Source: Amorphochlora amoebiformis
Taxonomy: Eukaryota; Cercozoa; Chlorarachniophyceae
Direction: 5' to 3'
DNA length: 64,000 bases
Assembly (NCBI GenBank): GCA_054601695.1
Contig: BAAHQB010000019.1
Location: 744,001 to 808,000 of the forward strand
Shown in pieces: positions 1 to 62,324 of the stretch. Under the pieces are notes generated by a model, which was not told the DNA's origin, ran no database searches, and worked only from the letters and a program-made list of their open reading frames with translations. Position numbers and translations under genes: made by a program. Position 1 is the stretch's first letter. Every line of letters begins with the position of its first letter.

Positions 1-13085
<13,085 letters not shown>

Positions 13086-14336
13086 GGCGGCTTTGGAGTC
13101 TCGATTAGCTCTCGTTTGGTTGAGTTTTGGCCTTCGGACAGGCTTTAGGATGGGCGGGCGGGAGAGAAGGGAGCGGAAGCCAGAAATTGCGGGTTTTGGA
13201 TCGAACCCTCTAATGCCTAAGAACACCTGACATCGACCGCCAAGCATGGCGTCTTGATTGTCAAAGACACCCCACTTCTTGACTGTAGACACCCCACGTC
13301 TTAACTGTCAAGACATCCCACGTCTTGACTGTCAAGACACCCATACGCCCATGCCAGAGTTTGGCTATCAAGAGAGTCCGTGAGTAAGTTAGACCTTTGC
13401 AAACTGGCAAATACACCACACATATTCATTGTCAAGACACCCCACACATTGACTGTCAAGACATACGTCTTGACTGTCAAGACACCTCGTCTTGACAGTC
13501 AGACTGTCAAGACACCTCGTCTTGACAGTCAAGACACCCATACGCCCACTGCCAGAGTTTGACTGTCAAGACTCAAGAGAGTCTGAGTTAGTTAAGACAT
13601 TTGTACGAATGTGCCGAATAGACTCCACACATTCACTGTCAAGACACCCCACACATTCACTCCAAGTCTTGACTGATCGACCGCGACAAAGAGTAATGAA
13701 CAGCAAAGCGAATTTCTAAATTTTCAACTTTATTATTCGTCTCGAATTCTACGCTAGTAGCATGAAAGTAAGCCTCCTTTTTAGTTGATATAACTTAATA
13801 TTATCCCAAGGGGACTGTGTGACTGCTCTCATAACAGATACCCGCTGTAGACGACTATATATGATATATAAATAATAACATGGTGTAAAAGATTGAGATA
13901 CCGCATCCCCAGCACTTCCAATCCATGGCTGGAAAAGCTACTAGCGCTAGAGCTAGAAAAATGGGTGGCCCGCCGCAATACTACTACTAGTACCATCTAG
14001 ACCATTATGAGACTAACTAATATGAGTCAATAGTACGTCTAATGATCTAGCATATGTCACAGGCGACATTATTAGATCGATCGATATCAAGAGTACTAGA
14101 TGTATTGAGCTCACTAGTAGCACAATTCTACATGTATATATATAGTTTTAGCAATTTCGAATGTGAACTAAGTTGGATTCTGGCCAAGTTACAAGTTATT
14201 ATTCGGAAACTTGATTGTGATTCAGAACTCGTGAGTGCCGAATGAGCGAACCCACTATGTATTACACACCTGGCAGTGGCCGCCACCTGCCAATATAAAA
14301 CCCTGTAGGACCCCTAGCTCAGCCACTTCGTATTGA
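13086..14336. promoter_or_regulatory. Intergenic region 5' of the TPR gene, 3' of prefoldin 6
   Basis: This region lies between the TPR start codon and the prefoldin 6 stop codon, both on the minus strand. It should hold the TPR promoter and the prefoldin 3' flank. It has normal base composition apart from the palindrome cluster (listed separately). The part 13740-14240 is rich in CTAG, GATC and ATCGAT words, as are other intergenic stretches here. No convincing exon was found. Confidence 0.6.
13261..13720. repeat. Cluster of GTCTTGAC / GTCAAGAC palindromes
   Basis: The 17-nt near-perfect palindrome GTCTTGACTGTCAAGAC occurs at about 13322-13338 and 13468-13484. Variants occur at about 13298-13313 (one change) and 13489-13535 (GTCTTGACAGTCAAGAC and a split copy). 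Half-sites are spread around them, and larger units with CACCCATACGCCC..GCCAGAGTTTG recur at about 13338 and 13534. The cluster begins about 175 bp upstream of the TPR start codon. It could be a protein-binding array, a hairpin-forming repeat or a decayed mobile element. Confidence 0.75.
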
Positions 14337-16815
<2,479 letters not shown>

Positions 16816-17337
16816 CTTCAACGCTGTCAAAACACCATGTAAGACTACATTAGGGGTCCGGAACGCAGAAAAGATCTCGGGAACCTTCGGCTCGATCGAC
16901 CATGATTGCCGTCTTTTTCTTTTCTCTACCTTTCCGATCGTTAAAAAATCGGCTCTAATGATGTCAACACCCCATGTGCGATGGTCTCGCAGAAGTGCCT
17001 TCGCTCTGGCTTTGATGATGATCACGAGGATAGCACACTCCGATTCTGAATTTTACGATAGGTATACATTCGATGCACTTTTCGGCATTTGCATTTAAGA
17101 TAGAACAACTAATAATTCCACAGCCAACCCGATCCCGTAGTCTCCACGGAGGACCTCGAGCAATTCTTTCCCACAGACCATGAAGCCCCCCTACTCGACC
17201 CACAGGTATAAATACGATCATCTCTAATAATATGCCCACCCCACATTCCATCCCTTTTCAAATCTCAACCCACTTACCGTTGCGCCACAAACAAGCAGGT
17301 CGAAGAACTCGACCAGCCCGCTATCCCGGTTCCATCG
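16816..17337. promoter_or_regulatory. Divergent intergenic region between prefoldin 6 and the coiled-coil gene
   Basis: Only 522 bp separate the two start codons (16815 minus, 17338 plus), so the two genes probably share a bidirectional promoter. The stretch lacks AT microsatellites and has normal composition. I see no clear TATA box. Minus-strand open frames across 16816-17251 show no recognisable domain and are not called. Confidence 0.55.
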
Positions 17338-29866
<12,529 letters not shown>

Positions 29867-29906
29867 GCGGCCACGCACGCACATTAGTGAGGAAGTTTAG
29901 AATTTG

Positions 29907-29912
29907 AATAAA
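29907..29912 (+). terminator. Polyadenylation signal AATAAA of the coiled-coil gene
   Basis: AATAAA lies 41 bp after the stop codon, in mixed-composition 3' flank (gaatttgaataaagcc). Confidence 0.5.
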
Positions 29913-29975
29913 GCCTAAAACCTTTTGTTACCGGGCTAAGAGGGTAAATTATACTTGGATACATAGTGCTATACG

Positions 29976-30007
<32 letters not shown>

Positions 30008-30429
30008 TATCCATTATTATTTTTTAGATTTCTGATATTATCATGCAAGTTTCTAGCTACCAATGTACATTACTAGTCCGGTAGACATATATGAAAATTT
30101 GTAAATTTATTTAATCAATGATTCATTAATCTAGCGTCGCATTTGCAATTACTGTGACGTTACGTAACTAGATCTAGTCAAGACTATCGGCTAGCTCATA
30201 CCGTTTATTCGTGACGGATACTGAATACATTTATCACACGAATATGAATCATTGATATATATTTTGATCATCAAAAATATATATCTAGAAAAATATATAT
30301 ATATTTTTATGATATCTAGGATATGTTTTTATGTATACGGACACAAACATATGTGTATATATTTCTATATACTAGTATAAAAATGTATATGTATATGTAT
30401 ATATTAAATAATTATATTCAATGATCATG

Positions 30430-30715
30430 AGTGTTAGGTTGTTTGGATTAGGATGTTATTTAGGGAGGGTTAGAGTTAAGGTTACGGTTTAAATTAGAAT
30501 AAGGCTGTTAGGTTAGGTTTTGGGTTACTTTAGGGTTAGGGTTAGGGTTAGGGTTAGGGTTAGGGTACAGAAGTTAGGGTTAGGTTTAGGTGAAATAGGA
30601 TTAGGGATAAGGTTAAGCTTATAAGCTAGGATTAGGGTGCCAGGTTAGGGTAAGGTTAAGGTTCAATAAGATAAGATTATATTGTTAGGTTAGGGTTAGC
30701 GTGTTAGATGTGTTT
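30430..30715 (+). repeat. Degenerate TTAGGG array with a perfect core
   Basis: TTAGGG-type repeats on the plus strand; about 30531-30566 holds six uninterrupted units, the rest is degenerate (TTAGGT, TTAAGG). Confidence 0.85.
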
Positions 30716-30829
30716 ATATGCATATTTAGACACACATGTGTGTGTGTGTGTGTGTATGTATACACACATGTGTGTGTATATGTGTATGTATACACATATA
30801 CACATATGTGTATATACACATATACACAC

Positions 30830-30873
<44 letters not shown>

Positions 30874-30913
30874 GTGCTGGGTTAGGGTTAGCGCGTTATA
30901 TTTATATACATAC

Positions 30914-30951
<38 letters not shown>

Positions 30952-31021
30952 ACAATAACCACACACATGAAGTTTACTCACAGCGGTTTTTTCTCTCCAG
31001 TGGGTACAGGAGAATATCGAG

Positions 31022-32445
31022 CTTCCTAACCCTAACCCTAACCCTAACCTTAATCCCAACCCTAACCTTAGCCTTGACCTAACCATAATTCTCCCTAAAC
31101 CTAATTCTAACCTTTCCCTATCCTAAACCTAATCAAACCTAACCCCAACGCTAACCCTAACCCTAACCCTAACCCTAACCCTAATTCTAACCAAACCTAA
31201 CCCTAACGTTAACCCTAACCCTAACGTTAACCCTAACCCTAATCCTGGCCAAGCCATATTGTCCCCCACCTAACCCTAACCCTAACCCTAACTCTAACAA
31301 GAACTACCCTAAGCCCTACCGTGCTTCCCTCATCGTAACCCTCTCCCTAATCCTAATTATAGCCTAATAACCTAATCCTAAATTAACTTAAAAGTTTAAA
31401 AAACCTAGCACGCTAATCTTAAGCCTTAACCTTAACTCTAATCTTACCTGTATCTTTACCCTAACCCTAACCCTAACCCCAACCTAATCCTACCCCTACC
31501 CCTACCCCTACCCCTACCCCTAGCCCTAACCCTAACCCTATTGTCACTCGATCCTAATCCTAACCTGATTAACCTAAACCTTTACACAAACCCTAACTCA
31601 AACCTGACACCACAATCCTAACTTAGTTTAGCTAGACCTTGACCATAACTCTAACCAAACACCATAATCCTAACTTACCTAGCGCTAATGTAACCCTAGC
31701 TGTAACCTGACACCCTAATCCTAACCTAACCCTAGTTGAATAAAAAAAAAAATCTTAACCCTAACCCGAACTGTAATCCTGACGTTTGACCGAAACCGTA
31801 AACCTTAACCAACCCTAACCCTAACTCTAACTATAACCAAACAACCTAATCCTAGCTTAATTAACCCTAACCCCTACCCCTACCCCTACCCCTACCGCTA
31901 TCATTACCCCTACCCCTACCCCTACCCCCATAACCCTAACCATAACCCTAGCGTAACCCTAACTCTAACCCTAACCCTAACCCTAACCCTAACCCTAGTT
32001 AGGGTTAGGGTCAGGGTTAGGGTTAGGGTTACGGTTAGGGTTAGGGTTCGGGTTAGGGTTAGGGTTAGGGTTAGAGTTAGGTGAGGGTTAGGGTTAGGGT
32101 TAGGGTTAGGGTTAGGGCTAGGGTTAGGGTTAGGGTTAGGGTTAGGTTTACGGTTGGGTTACGGTTAGGGTTACTGCCAGGGTTAGGGTTAGGGTTAGGG
32201 TTCGGGTTAGGGTTAGGGTTAGCTAACCCTAACCCTAACCTTAACCTAACTCTAACCCTGACACTAACCCTGGCACTAACCCTAACCGTGACCCTAACCC
32301 TAACCCTAACCGTAATCCTACCCTACCCCAACCCTCCCAACCCTAACCGCCTAACCCTAACCCTAATCCTAACCCTAACCCTAACCCGAACTCTGACCCT
32401 AACCCTATCCCTAACACTAACACTAACCCTAGCCCTAATCTGTTA
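31022..32445. repeat. Interstitial telomere-like array with two orientation switches
   Basis: CCCTAA-type units run from 31022 to about 31995, interspersed with CCCTAC variants (31490-31520, 31870-31930). At about 31996 the array flips to TTAGGG (ccctagttaggg) and at about 32222 it flips back (gttagctaaccc), then ends near 32445. The array is degenerate, so it is old or intrinsically variable, and it is embedded between genes, not at an end. Confidence 0.9.
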
Positions 32446-32475
32446 CTGTTGTTATCTAGATAATATGCATACACG

Positions 32476-32519
<44 letters not shown>

Positions 32520-32544
32520 GTTAACATTTATGCATTGTATATTT

Positions 32545-32580
<36 letters not shown>

Positions 32581-32665
32581 TATTAATATATATTATATGT
32601 ATATATATATATATATATATATGCATGTAAATATGTACGTATCTAATATAAATATTTGTTTAAAT

Positions 32666-32704
<39 letters not shown>

Positions 32705-33037
32705 TATATATGCATATATAGATATATATTCATTATATATATATATATATATTATATGTATATACATATACATATATATATATATATAAATGTATACATG
32801 TGTATATTATTGTATACATACGTATAAATTTATTTATTTATGCGTATACACACACATATAACATATACACACGCATATATATATACATATATATACATAT
32901 ATATATATATGTATATATGTATGTACATATACATATACACACATATATATGTATGTATATATGTATGTGTATATGTTTTTTGTATATTTATATATATTTA
33001 TATATATGTATATATGTATGTATATATGTATTTTGTA

Positions 33038-33076
<39 letters not shown>

Positions 33077-33515
33077 TTTATGTATTTATGTATGTATATA
33101 TATATATATATATATATGTATATGTATTTTATGTATTTATGCGTTCTAAAAGGTGACCATTCTACCAGTAAGTAAGGATTAGGATGTTAGCAATTCAGTT
33201 TTCAGTTAGGGTTAGGGTTAGGGTTAGCATTAGGGTTATGGTTAAGACTTAGGTCGAATAAGTTAGGATTAGGGTGTTCGGTTAGCGTTAGGGTTGGGGC
33301 GTCGGGTTAGTTACAGTAAGCATTAGGATTAGGCAGGGTTTTGAGTTAAGGTTGAGGTTTAGGTAAAAATATGTTAGGATTAGGGTGCTAGGTTAGGGTT
33401 ACGACTTACTCCAAATAATCCTAGGCTATTACTTCGAGCCTCATGTATGCAAATATTTATCGAGATATATATATGTACACATACATACGTATATATATAT
33501 ATGTATATATATATT

Positions 33516-33576
<61 letters not shown>

Positions 33577-33622
33577 TAGTATATGTATGTAGTCCCGTCG
33601 AAAATGTAGCATATGCGTATAT

Positions 33623-33656
<34 letters not shown>

Positions 33657-33670
33657 CATGTATACATATA

Positions 33671-33734
<64 letters not shown>

Positions 33735-33826
33735 TATAACATATATATATATATATATATATAATATATATGTTTAATATATATATATATATATACATGT
33801 ATATACGTATATGTTATATATGTATG

Positions 33827-33857
<31 letters not shown>

Positions 33858-33913
33858 GTATGTATGTATATAGGTATGTATTAATAGCTATATATTATAA
33901 ACATTTATGTTAT

Positions 33914-33961
<48 letters not shown>

Positions 33962-34168
33962 TATGTATACACATACACGCATACAACACATATGTATGTA
34001 TTCGATATGTATATTACATTATATATGTGTATACACACACACATATATATATATGTGTGTGTATATATATATATGTATATGTGTTTATATATATATATAT
34101 ATATATATATATGCATATATATATGTATATATACATATAGATATATACATTTATATACATATTATATG

Positions 34169-34208
<40 letters not shown>

Positions 34209-34527
34209 TATATATACAACACACATACTACAACACACACATACATGTACATTATAAATATAGTATAATATATATATGTATATATATATATATATATGTA
34301 TGTGTATGTGTTGTACGTATGTATAGTGTTATACATGCATGTCTACGTACAATATAACAGTGTGCAATATGACAGTACGTGCATACATACCTTCATATAT
34401 ACACTTACACATACATATTTATAAACATACATATATATCTCTATATATAAACTACATTTATACACATATATATATATATACATACATTCATACACACACA
34501 CACACATACATGATACACATGTACATC

Positions 34528-35692
34528 ATGCCGAAAAACCAGTGAGTAGTTTGTATCCATACCGTGTGGAATCCGTGTCATCCATCTCACCAGATTCTAC
34601 TTCTGATTTACGACCCCTTCTGATCTTAATACCAGCCCTCGCTAGCTAGCTTCTCAACCCCCGTCTCCCCCTCATCCACGAGGATACCCCTTTCCCAGTC
34701 TTGCTCCTTACCCTGCTGGACTTGGCTACGTCTAAACTTAAAATGTCGGCTTTTAAAAATTAATTAATTTGATTGTGCCTAAATTTGCCCTAAAAGCCCA
34801 AAAATCGGCCAATCCTTTCGCGGTCCCATCGGACCAACCCTAGGTTCATTCAAGACTCGGGTGGACCTTGCAGGAGAATGTCGCGATTTGACTCTGGAAA
34901 GGACAAGCAACCGGATGAAAAGGGCAGCGGAGCTGGATGGACATGCGGAGGCGAGGATACTACCCCAAGACGTTCTCCAACAGCCATAACCAGGAGCAGG
35001 TCAAACACCACTCTGGAGAGCAAGATTGGCGCTATTGCTGATGTCAAGGCTGAATCCTTCACATACGCGAAAGAATGCGTCAACGGAGGCGCGAAGCAAC
35101 CCACCAGTGAGGAGGCAGTGGAAAACTCAAATATAGAGCGAAAGAAAAACGATACAAGCAGTTCAGGGGACAGAGTACCTGAACTGAAAGCAGACGCAAA
35201 TATCCGTTCCCAATTCGCGTCAACGGTGACCAGTCTCCAGGACCTCGTACCGGAAGCCGCCCAGGATCAGAAAGTCCATGGCACATCGAGAAACGATGAA
35301 AACACGAGGAGGCTAAACCGCATCAGCTCCAACTTAGAGCGTTGTGGCCGACAGTACATGGATGTATTGGAAGTTCTTCAAGTCCGTCTCTCACGGAGCT
35401 GTGAAGAACTTATTGATGCCACTGACGTGATGCTCCGGCAGATCAACAATTACGTAAACTCAGCCGCGACTGTGGGAATTAACGATCATGTTAACACTCT
35501 ACAAAGTAACCTTGCTTGCATCCGTTATGAAATTGCGGTCGTCATTGGACGACGCCTTGAGTACTCTCCCTCAGAACTGATGAAGATAAGGACACTCTGT
35601 GGACGCCTTGCGGAGATTGAAACCAAAGTATAAGTATATATACATAGAAAATAATATAAACATTTTATCGTATATATATGTGTGTGTATATA

Positions 35693-35772
<80 letters not shown>

Positions 35773-35918
35773 CTAAACATGTCACATACACATGTATTTA
35801 TGTAGTATGTATGTGTATATAAATATGGATGTACATTATACATGTATTTATTATACATGTGTATATATATATTATATATTACATATTATATATATATATA
35901 TATATATATATTTTATAT

Positions 35919-35956
<38 letters not shown>

Positions 35957-35960
35957 TATG

Positions 35961-36040
<80 letters not shown>

Positions 36041-36050
36041 CATATATGTA

Positions 36051-36086
<36 letters not shown>

Positions 36087-36087
36087 T

Positions 36088-36131
<44 letters not shown>

Positions 36132-36407
36132 AATGTACATATAACAATATATATTCATGTATATATTATCTACAACACAGGTCCTAAACAACACCTTCAG
36201 CGACCTCATACGCTTAAGCTCCACACTGGAATCTCCGAGTGCGTCAGCTTTATTCAACACCATAGATCAAAAAACCTTTCGACTACAAGGTATGGATGAC
36301 ACTAAGGAGACTGAAGGTATCATACATACACACACATATATATATGTACATATATATATATATATATTATATATATATATGTATATATATATGTATATAT
36401 GTATATG

Positions 36408-36501
<94 letters not shown>

Positions 36502-36528
36502 ATGTATGTATACATATACATATACATG

Positions 36529-36559
<31 letters not shown>

Positions 36560-36613
36560 GTATACATATATACATGTATATATATATATGTTATTTATAC
36601 ATATATATATATA

Positions 36614-36664
<51 letters not shown>

Positions 36665-36881
36665 CCATATATTTATATATATATGTACTTGGATAAATGT
36701 ACATTCATGTTCGTGAGATCATATACTTATATGTATATATATATTTGTATGTATATATATATATATATATATATAAATACGCTACTTGTATGTTGTATTA
36801 CAGATTTGTAAACATATAGGTATTATATATATAAATATATACATATAAATATATATATATATATATTATATGTATGTATAT

Positions 36882-36953
<72 letters not shown>

Positions 36954-36974
36954 CATATATATACATATACATAA

Positions 36975-37053
<79 letters not shown>

Positions 37054-37075
37054 TGTATATATACATATATTATAA

Positions 37076-37115
<40 letters not shown>

Positions 37116-37135
37116 ATATATGTATCATATAATAC

Positions 37136-37182
<47 letters not shown>

Positions 37183-37499
37183 GAACGACCATATACATAG
37201 CACGAGCGTACGCAGCTCGAAGAGTAGATATCGATAGCGTATTAAAACATAGTCATAGCTGTACTAGAGATCCCAGAGACTATTGGAGTAGCCGGTACTA
37301 CCCGGCACTAACGGGGACTACCCGGTACTACCCGGAACACCCTGGAGACATTCTAGAAGGTTCGATTAGGTTCCGAGAGGAAGGAAGAGAACTTCAACTA
37401 GTTAGAAATCCAACCAGCCATAGCCTTCATAACTCAAGTTACTCAGTAACAATCGGACTAATCAGTGACATGTGTACTGGCTGCACCGCCGCTATAACA

Positions 37500-37551
<52 letters not shown>

Positions 37552-37608
37552 GTATATATCCGTCTATATATATACCTATATATATATATTACATTTACAG
37601 TACAATAT

Positions 37609-37659
<51 letters not shown>

Positions 37660-37872
37660 CGTATTATATGTAACCACTATGTCTGTACAGGAATCCAAGG
37701 ACATGGAATTGGTGATGTCGGAAGGTATCCAAAATTTGTTTCATAATTTATACTCATGTTTGTAACCATAAATGCTTTCATATATTTACAAACACATGCA
37801 TATATACATACATATATATATATATATATATTATACATATACATCTATTCTATGTATATATATATATACATA

Positions 37873-37915
<43 letters not shown>

Positions 37916-37986
37916 ATATATATATATATAGTATGTCTGAATATGTATGTAAATATTTATACATATATATATATATATGTATACAT

Positions 37987-38065
<79 letters not shown>

Positions 38066-38206
38066 CATATATTTATGCACACATATACATATACATATAT
38101 ATATATATATGTATATATATAATAATTTATTACATATATATTATATGTATATATATATATATGTATATACGTATATATATATATATATATTTATGAATAT
38201 ATATAT

Positions 38207-38237
<31 letters not shown>

Positions 38238-38451
38238 CGTATATGTTTACATATACATATATGTATATACATATATATATATATATATATACGTATATAT
38301 TTAAATATTATATATATATGTACATATATACGTATATATATATACATATACATATATACATATATACATATATATATATATATGTGTGTGTATATACATG
38401 TATATATATATATATATTTATGTATTATTTAAACATATATATATATATATG

Positions 38452-38497
<46 letters not shown>

Positions 38498-38520
38498 ATA
38501 TATGTGTATATATATGTGTG

Positions 38521-38562
<42 letters not shown>

Positions 38563-39196
38563 TATATATATATATATATATGTATAAACTTCCCATCTAT
38601 ACTTAAACTATGAAGTGTACGTTACGTAATATGTACATGAATATATGTATGTTAAATAATGTATAGACTATTAAATATATATACACACACACAAACATGC
38701 AATTATAGACATATACATATATATATATATCTATATAGATATACGATGTATTATATATATATATATATATATTATCATGTAGACATACATATTTGTCAAC
38801 ATTTATATGTCAATATATAAATATCTAGAATACGTACATATATGTATATATGTAACACACACACATATATATATATATAATATATGTATATATATGTACA
38901 TATGTATACGTATGTGTATGTATATATTCATATATATGTATATATATATATATGTTGTAAAAAACATGTATATAGTAATAATAATGATAATAATAAGAAT
39001 AATAATAATAATAATAATAACACTGTAATCACATATGTGCTCGCGGAATATTTTAGTTGAGCGAATATATAAATCCTACTTATTTCACAGGACTAATCAG
39101 AGAGAAGAAACTTGTCCAATGATCCGCAGCTTGAGAAACCTTGCTAAATTTAAAGATTTATACTCTCCGGATCGAACTAGGCGAAAGGACACTTGA
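34528..39196 (+). CDS. Unrecognised helical protein; 3' end uncertain
   Basis: Exon 1 is 34528-34541 (MPKN plus CA|gtgagt). Exon 2 is 34874-35627; the split codon CA|G gives Q and the frame runs 251 codons ([17 protein letters not shown]..), polar and Ser/Glu-rich first, then helical ([17 protein letters not shown].., LVEVL-type heptads). Exon 3 is 36181-36289 or 36181-36316 ([18 protein letters not shown]..). A further exon is 37691-37724. After exon 3 the phase is 1; carried on, exon 4 reads [10 protein letters not shown] and the island at 39091-39196 reads [16 protein letters not shown].. to a TGA. In the other frame exon 4 reads [11 protein letters not shown] and 39091 gives LIREKKLVQ then TGA, which looks more natural but needs one more exon. 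I do not recognise the family. If the 5' micro-exon is wrong, translation would start at the ATG at 34878. Confidence 0.5.
36317..37690. other. Intron of the unrecognised helical gene
   Basis: Mostly (AT)n, plus the LTR-like insertion at 37178-37499. A missing exon that would change the phase from 1 to 0 was looked for at 36690-36830 but none is convincing. Confidence 0.5.
37178..37499. mobile_element. Probable solo LTR of a retrotransposon
   Basis: A 322-bp island of mixed composition sits in pure (AT)n. It starts TGTTGGAACGACC and ends GCTATAACA, so its termini are TG..CA with the inverted repeat TGTT/AACA, as in Copia- and Gypsy-type LTRs. Inside is a short repeated motif (ccggtactacccgg and relatives, 37291-37340). 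It lacks any coding frame. Target-site duplication cannot be judged because both flanks are AT repeat. It lies inside an intron of the gene at 34528. Confidence 0.6.
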
Positions 39197-39920
39197 GATT
39201 TTGTTCATTGCATCGGTATTGCAAATATCGAAAACAAAAATCCCTTTCATGTCTAGAACTTACGAATGTTTAGTAGATTTTGTACCTAACTACAGAGCGG
39301 CGAGCAAGCTAGCTACGTAAATTCAAGACCAACCGTGACATGCACAGTAAATTCAAAACCAACGTGATTGTACAATACGTACTCATGCGCATTTTACATA
39401 TTTAAATAATCATAATGTCTGCAATTGCAAGTTAAGTTTTTTTTGATCGATCAGGCTTGTGAATGTGAAATTTTCCATAATTGAGTATGCGATAATCTAG
39501 GAATAAATCTAGCAAATTTGGCATGTATCTAGATGTATTATAGATACTCTTGATAGTAACAAAGTCTAGAAAGTAATAATTTCCACGAGATCATCATGAT
39601 GGTCCATTGATGGACTTCTCTATCATGTTCATGATCGTAGAAGTTCGACTATGCATTATACTAAAATTGTACAATAGACTCTAGTCTCGCGAGTGTGATA
39701 TATCTAGTATATCAAACGTATACTAGCTATCATGATATATATACACACACATATATATCTAGTATATATATATATATATATATATAATATGTATATACTA
39801 TATTTAGTATATACGTATACTATAAATATATATATCGATATATAAGTACTGTATATATCATAGCTAGATGTATACTCAGTGCTATCGCTATGATATATAT
39901 ATATATATATATACCAGATA

Positions 39921-39962
<42 letters not shown>

Positions 39963-40845
39963 TATATTTATACCTACATTCTATAGTATACTACTAGAGT
40001 ACTACATGCATAGACGAGGCTTCGGAAGACGCCCTAGGCGAAGAGGTTTTTGATGAAGGCTTTCTTGATCTCAGTTTCCTTGGTATCTTGACGAGATTTG
40101 GATTACATATGATCCACGTAGAGCGCATCCGGTTGCGTTGCTTTTTCGTCCAGATTCTCATCGCAACAGCAAAGCATTCCAATTCGCATACATGTGGTTG
40201 ACACTTGACACTGGTTGTTCGCCTATTCCATGCTCAGGATAGCAGCTCGCGATGATCAGAAACACACCAAAGAACCTCTCTACACATAAATTTAGTTATA
40301 ACTTATAAGTTTTTCTTTAATGATGGTTATATTATCAATCACTAATGATCCCTAGTGATCAAGACTATTCACTTATTTATGATAGATCATGATAATATCA
40401 GTATATTTTCAAAACCAACGTCTGCAGAAGCCTGATGTGCAAATGTGTGCTGAGGTCTTGTAACCCGTGAAATCGTATTCACTCGTCATGTAAACATGCT
40501 CGTATGGGTTTATAAACTCGTGAGTCATTTGTCATGTTCAGCTCAGGCGGGAAAACATATTCGAAAACTATTCTTTACTAGCCGTGTAAACATGTACATG
40601 GGTGCTTACGACAGGTGGGAAAATATTTTCCAGACTTGCATTCACATGCAAGTGCTTACGACCGTGAGAATATGTGCACTGGATGTATTTATGGTGTTAC
40701 CCACCTACATCCCATCAGGTCCCATAGGTGTCCCGGGGATGTCCTTCTCGGAGATTATGATCGGATATTTTATGTTTAGATATAAACATATATATCGATA
40801 AGATATCCAGCACTCGAACCGTAGCCCGGGTGTCATAGGGGGCAG
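39197..40845. promoter_or_regulatory. Intergenic region upstream of NOP14
   Basis: Mixed-composition DNA rich in CTAG, GATC, CATG and TCGA palindromes (39400-39720, 40300-40400), with one (AT)n block at 39730-39960. A reverse-strand stretch at 39994-40182 is weakly DnaJ-like (DTKETEIKKAF) but broken. 40490-40690 holds short diverged direct repeats (gtgcttacgacNggtg, catgtaaacatg). The NOP14 promoter should lie at the right end. Confidence 0.5.
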
Positions 40846-61315
<20,470 letters not shown>

Positions 61316-61545
61316 CAATTCTTGCGGCTTTGGTTATCATGACTCACGTTGAAATTCCATTTGATTACATCGATGTTGATTAATTGGATCCAGCTGCATA
61401 GGTTATCTACAGCTAGATATCGGTATAATTATGATATCCAGGTCACACGTCGTCTAGATATCATATGCATAATCATGATCAGTCTAAAGCTCGAACCCTT
61501 AAAGTAGAGCATTATTTGAATTTATCATATAATATACATATATTG

Positions 61546-61585
<40 letters not shown>

Positions 61586-62275
61586 TAGATATCTATAATA
61601 TATACATACATGTACATGTATATCAACATATGGTAAAGATGTCTAACTCATATGCATCAATGATAGTAATATTAAACAGAGGGATATCCCCGTTGAAATA
61701 TCAATGACCATGACTCAGTATTACTATGTTAATAAGTACGTACGTAGGCATGTACGTGTTAGGTACGTACGTTGTCATGTTGATGCGCATGTTGTTAAGT
61801 TTATACGTATGCTGTTAAATGTATTTGGTACGCATTTTCATATGTTAGTACGCATGCAGATATGTTGGTACGCATGTACATACGTATCACGATACGTATG
61901 ACGAGACGTATTGGTATTAAATGGCGTACGTATATAGGTACGCAGTACTGTCTCATCAATGTTGTTGCTTCGAAGGTAAGCAAGTTAGTCGCTTCCTCTA
62001 GTTCCTAGGGATGACTACGGTAACTTGTACGTTGGGTGCCGGAATCCTTGATCCTGAGTCTAGAAGTTACATGGGGCTATTCTGGAGCTGTCAGAAGGTG
62101 TCCTGTGTCCTGCCGGGTGCCCACTGTTATACAGTACTTACGAGTCTTGTGGATCATGATAATCTGCCAGCTGTATACAAATGTATCTACTGGATCTAAT
62201 CCCTGCACAACGTATATTGAGTAGATTTATTGCGTAATTTAATAATGTGAATCTCCAACATGTATGGCTTATACA

Positions 62276-62324
<49 letters not shown>

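Larger units (their letters stand above)
29867..34527. other. Intergenic region with telomere-like arrays
   Basis: 29930-30420 is palindrome-rich (CTAG, GATC, ACGT) mixed sequence. 30420-30715 is degenerate TTAGGG. 30720-30840 alternates CA/TG. 30985-31020 has an acceptor-like ttttttctctccag with no exon I can support. 31022-32445 is the main telomere-like array. 32480-33150 and 33460-34520 are (AT)n. 33200-33415 is degenerate TTAGGG again. No gene is called. Confidence 0.6.

Noticed and set aside
30999-31060. ttttttctctccag acceptor followed by WVQENIELPNPN
   Set aside because: It runs straight into CCCTAA repeat, with no donor and no matching upstream exon.
32081-32524. A 147-codon frame rich in Val-Arg, then Asn-Pro and Leu-Thr
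   Set aside because: It is TTAGGG and CCCTAA repeat read through the inversion point.
39994-40182. Minus-strand DTKETEIKKAF segment resembling a DnaJ helix
   Set aside because: It is too short, the HPD region is absent and stops follow; at most a relic.
62011-62199. 62-codon plus-strand frame MTTVTCTLGAGILDPES..
   Set aside because: Two frames are open over the same bases, there is no recognisable domain and no splice partners were seen.
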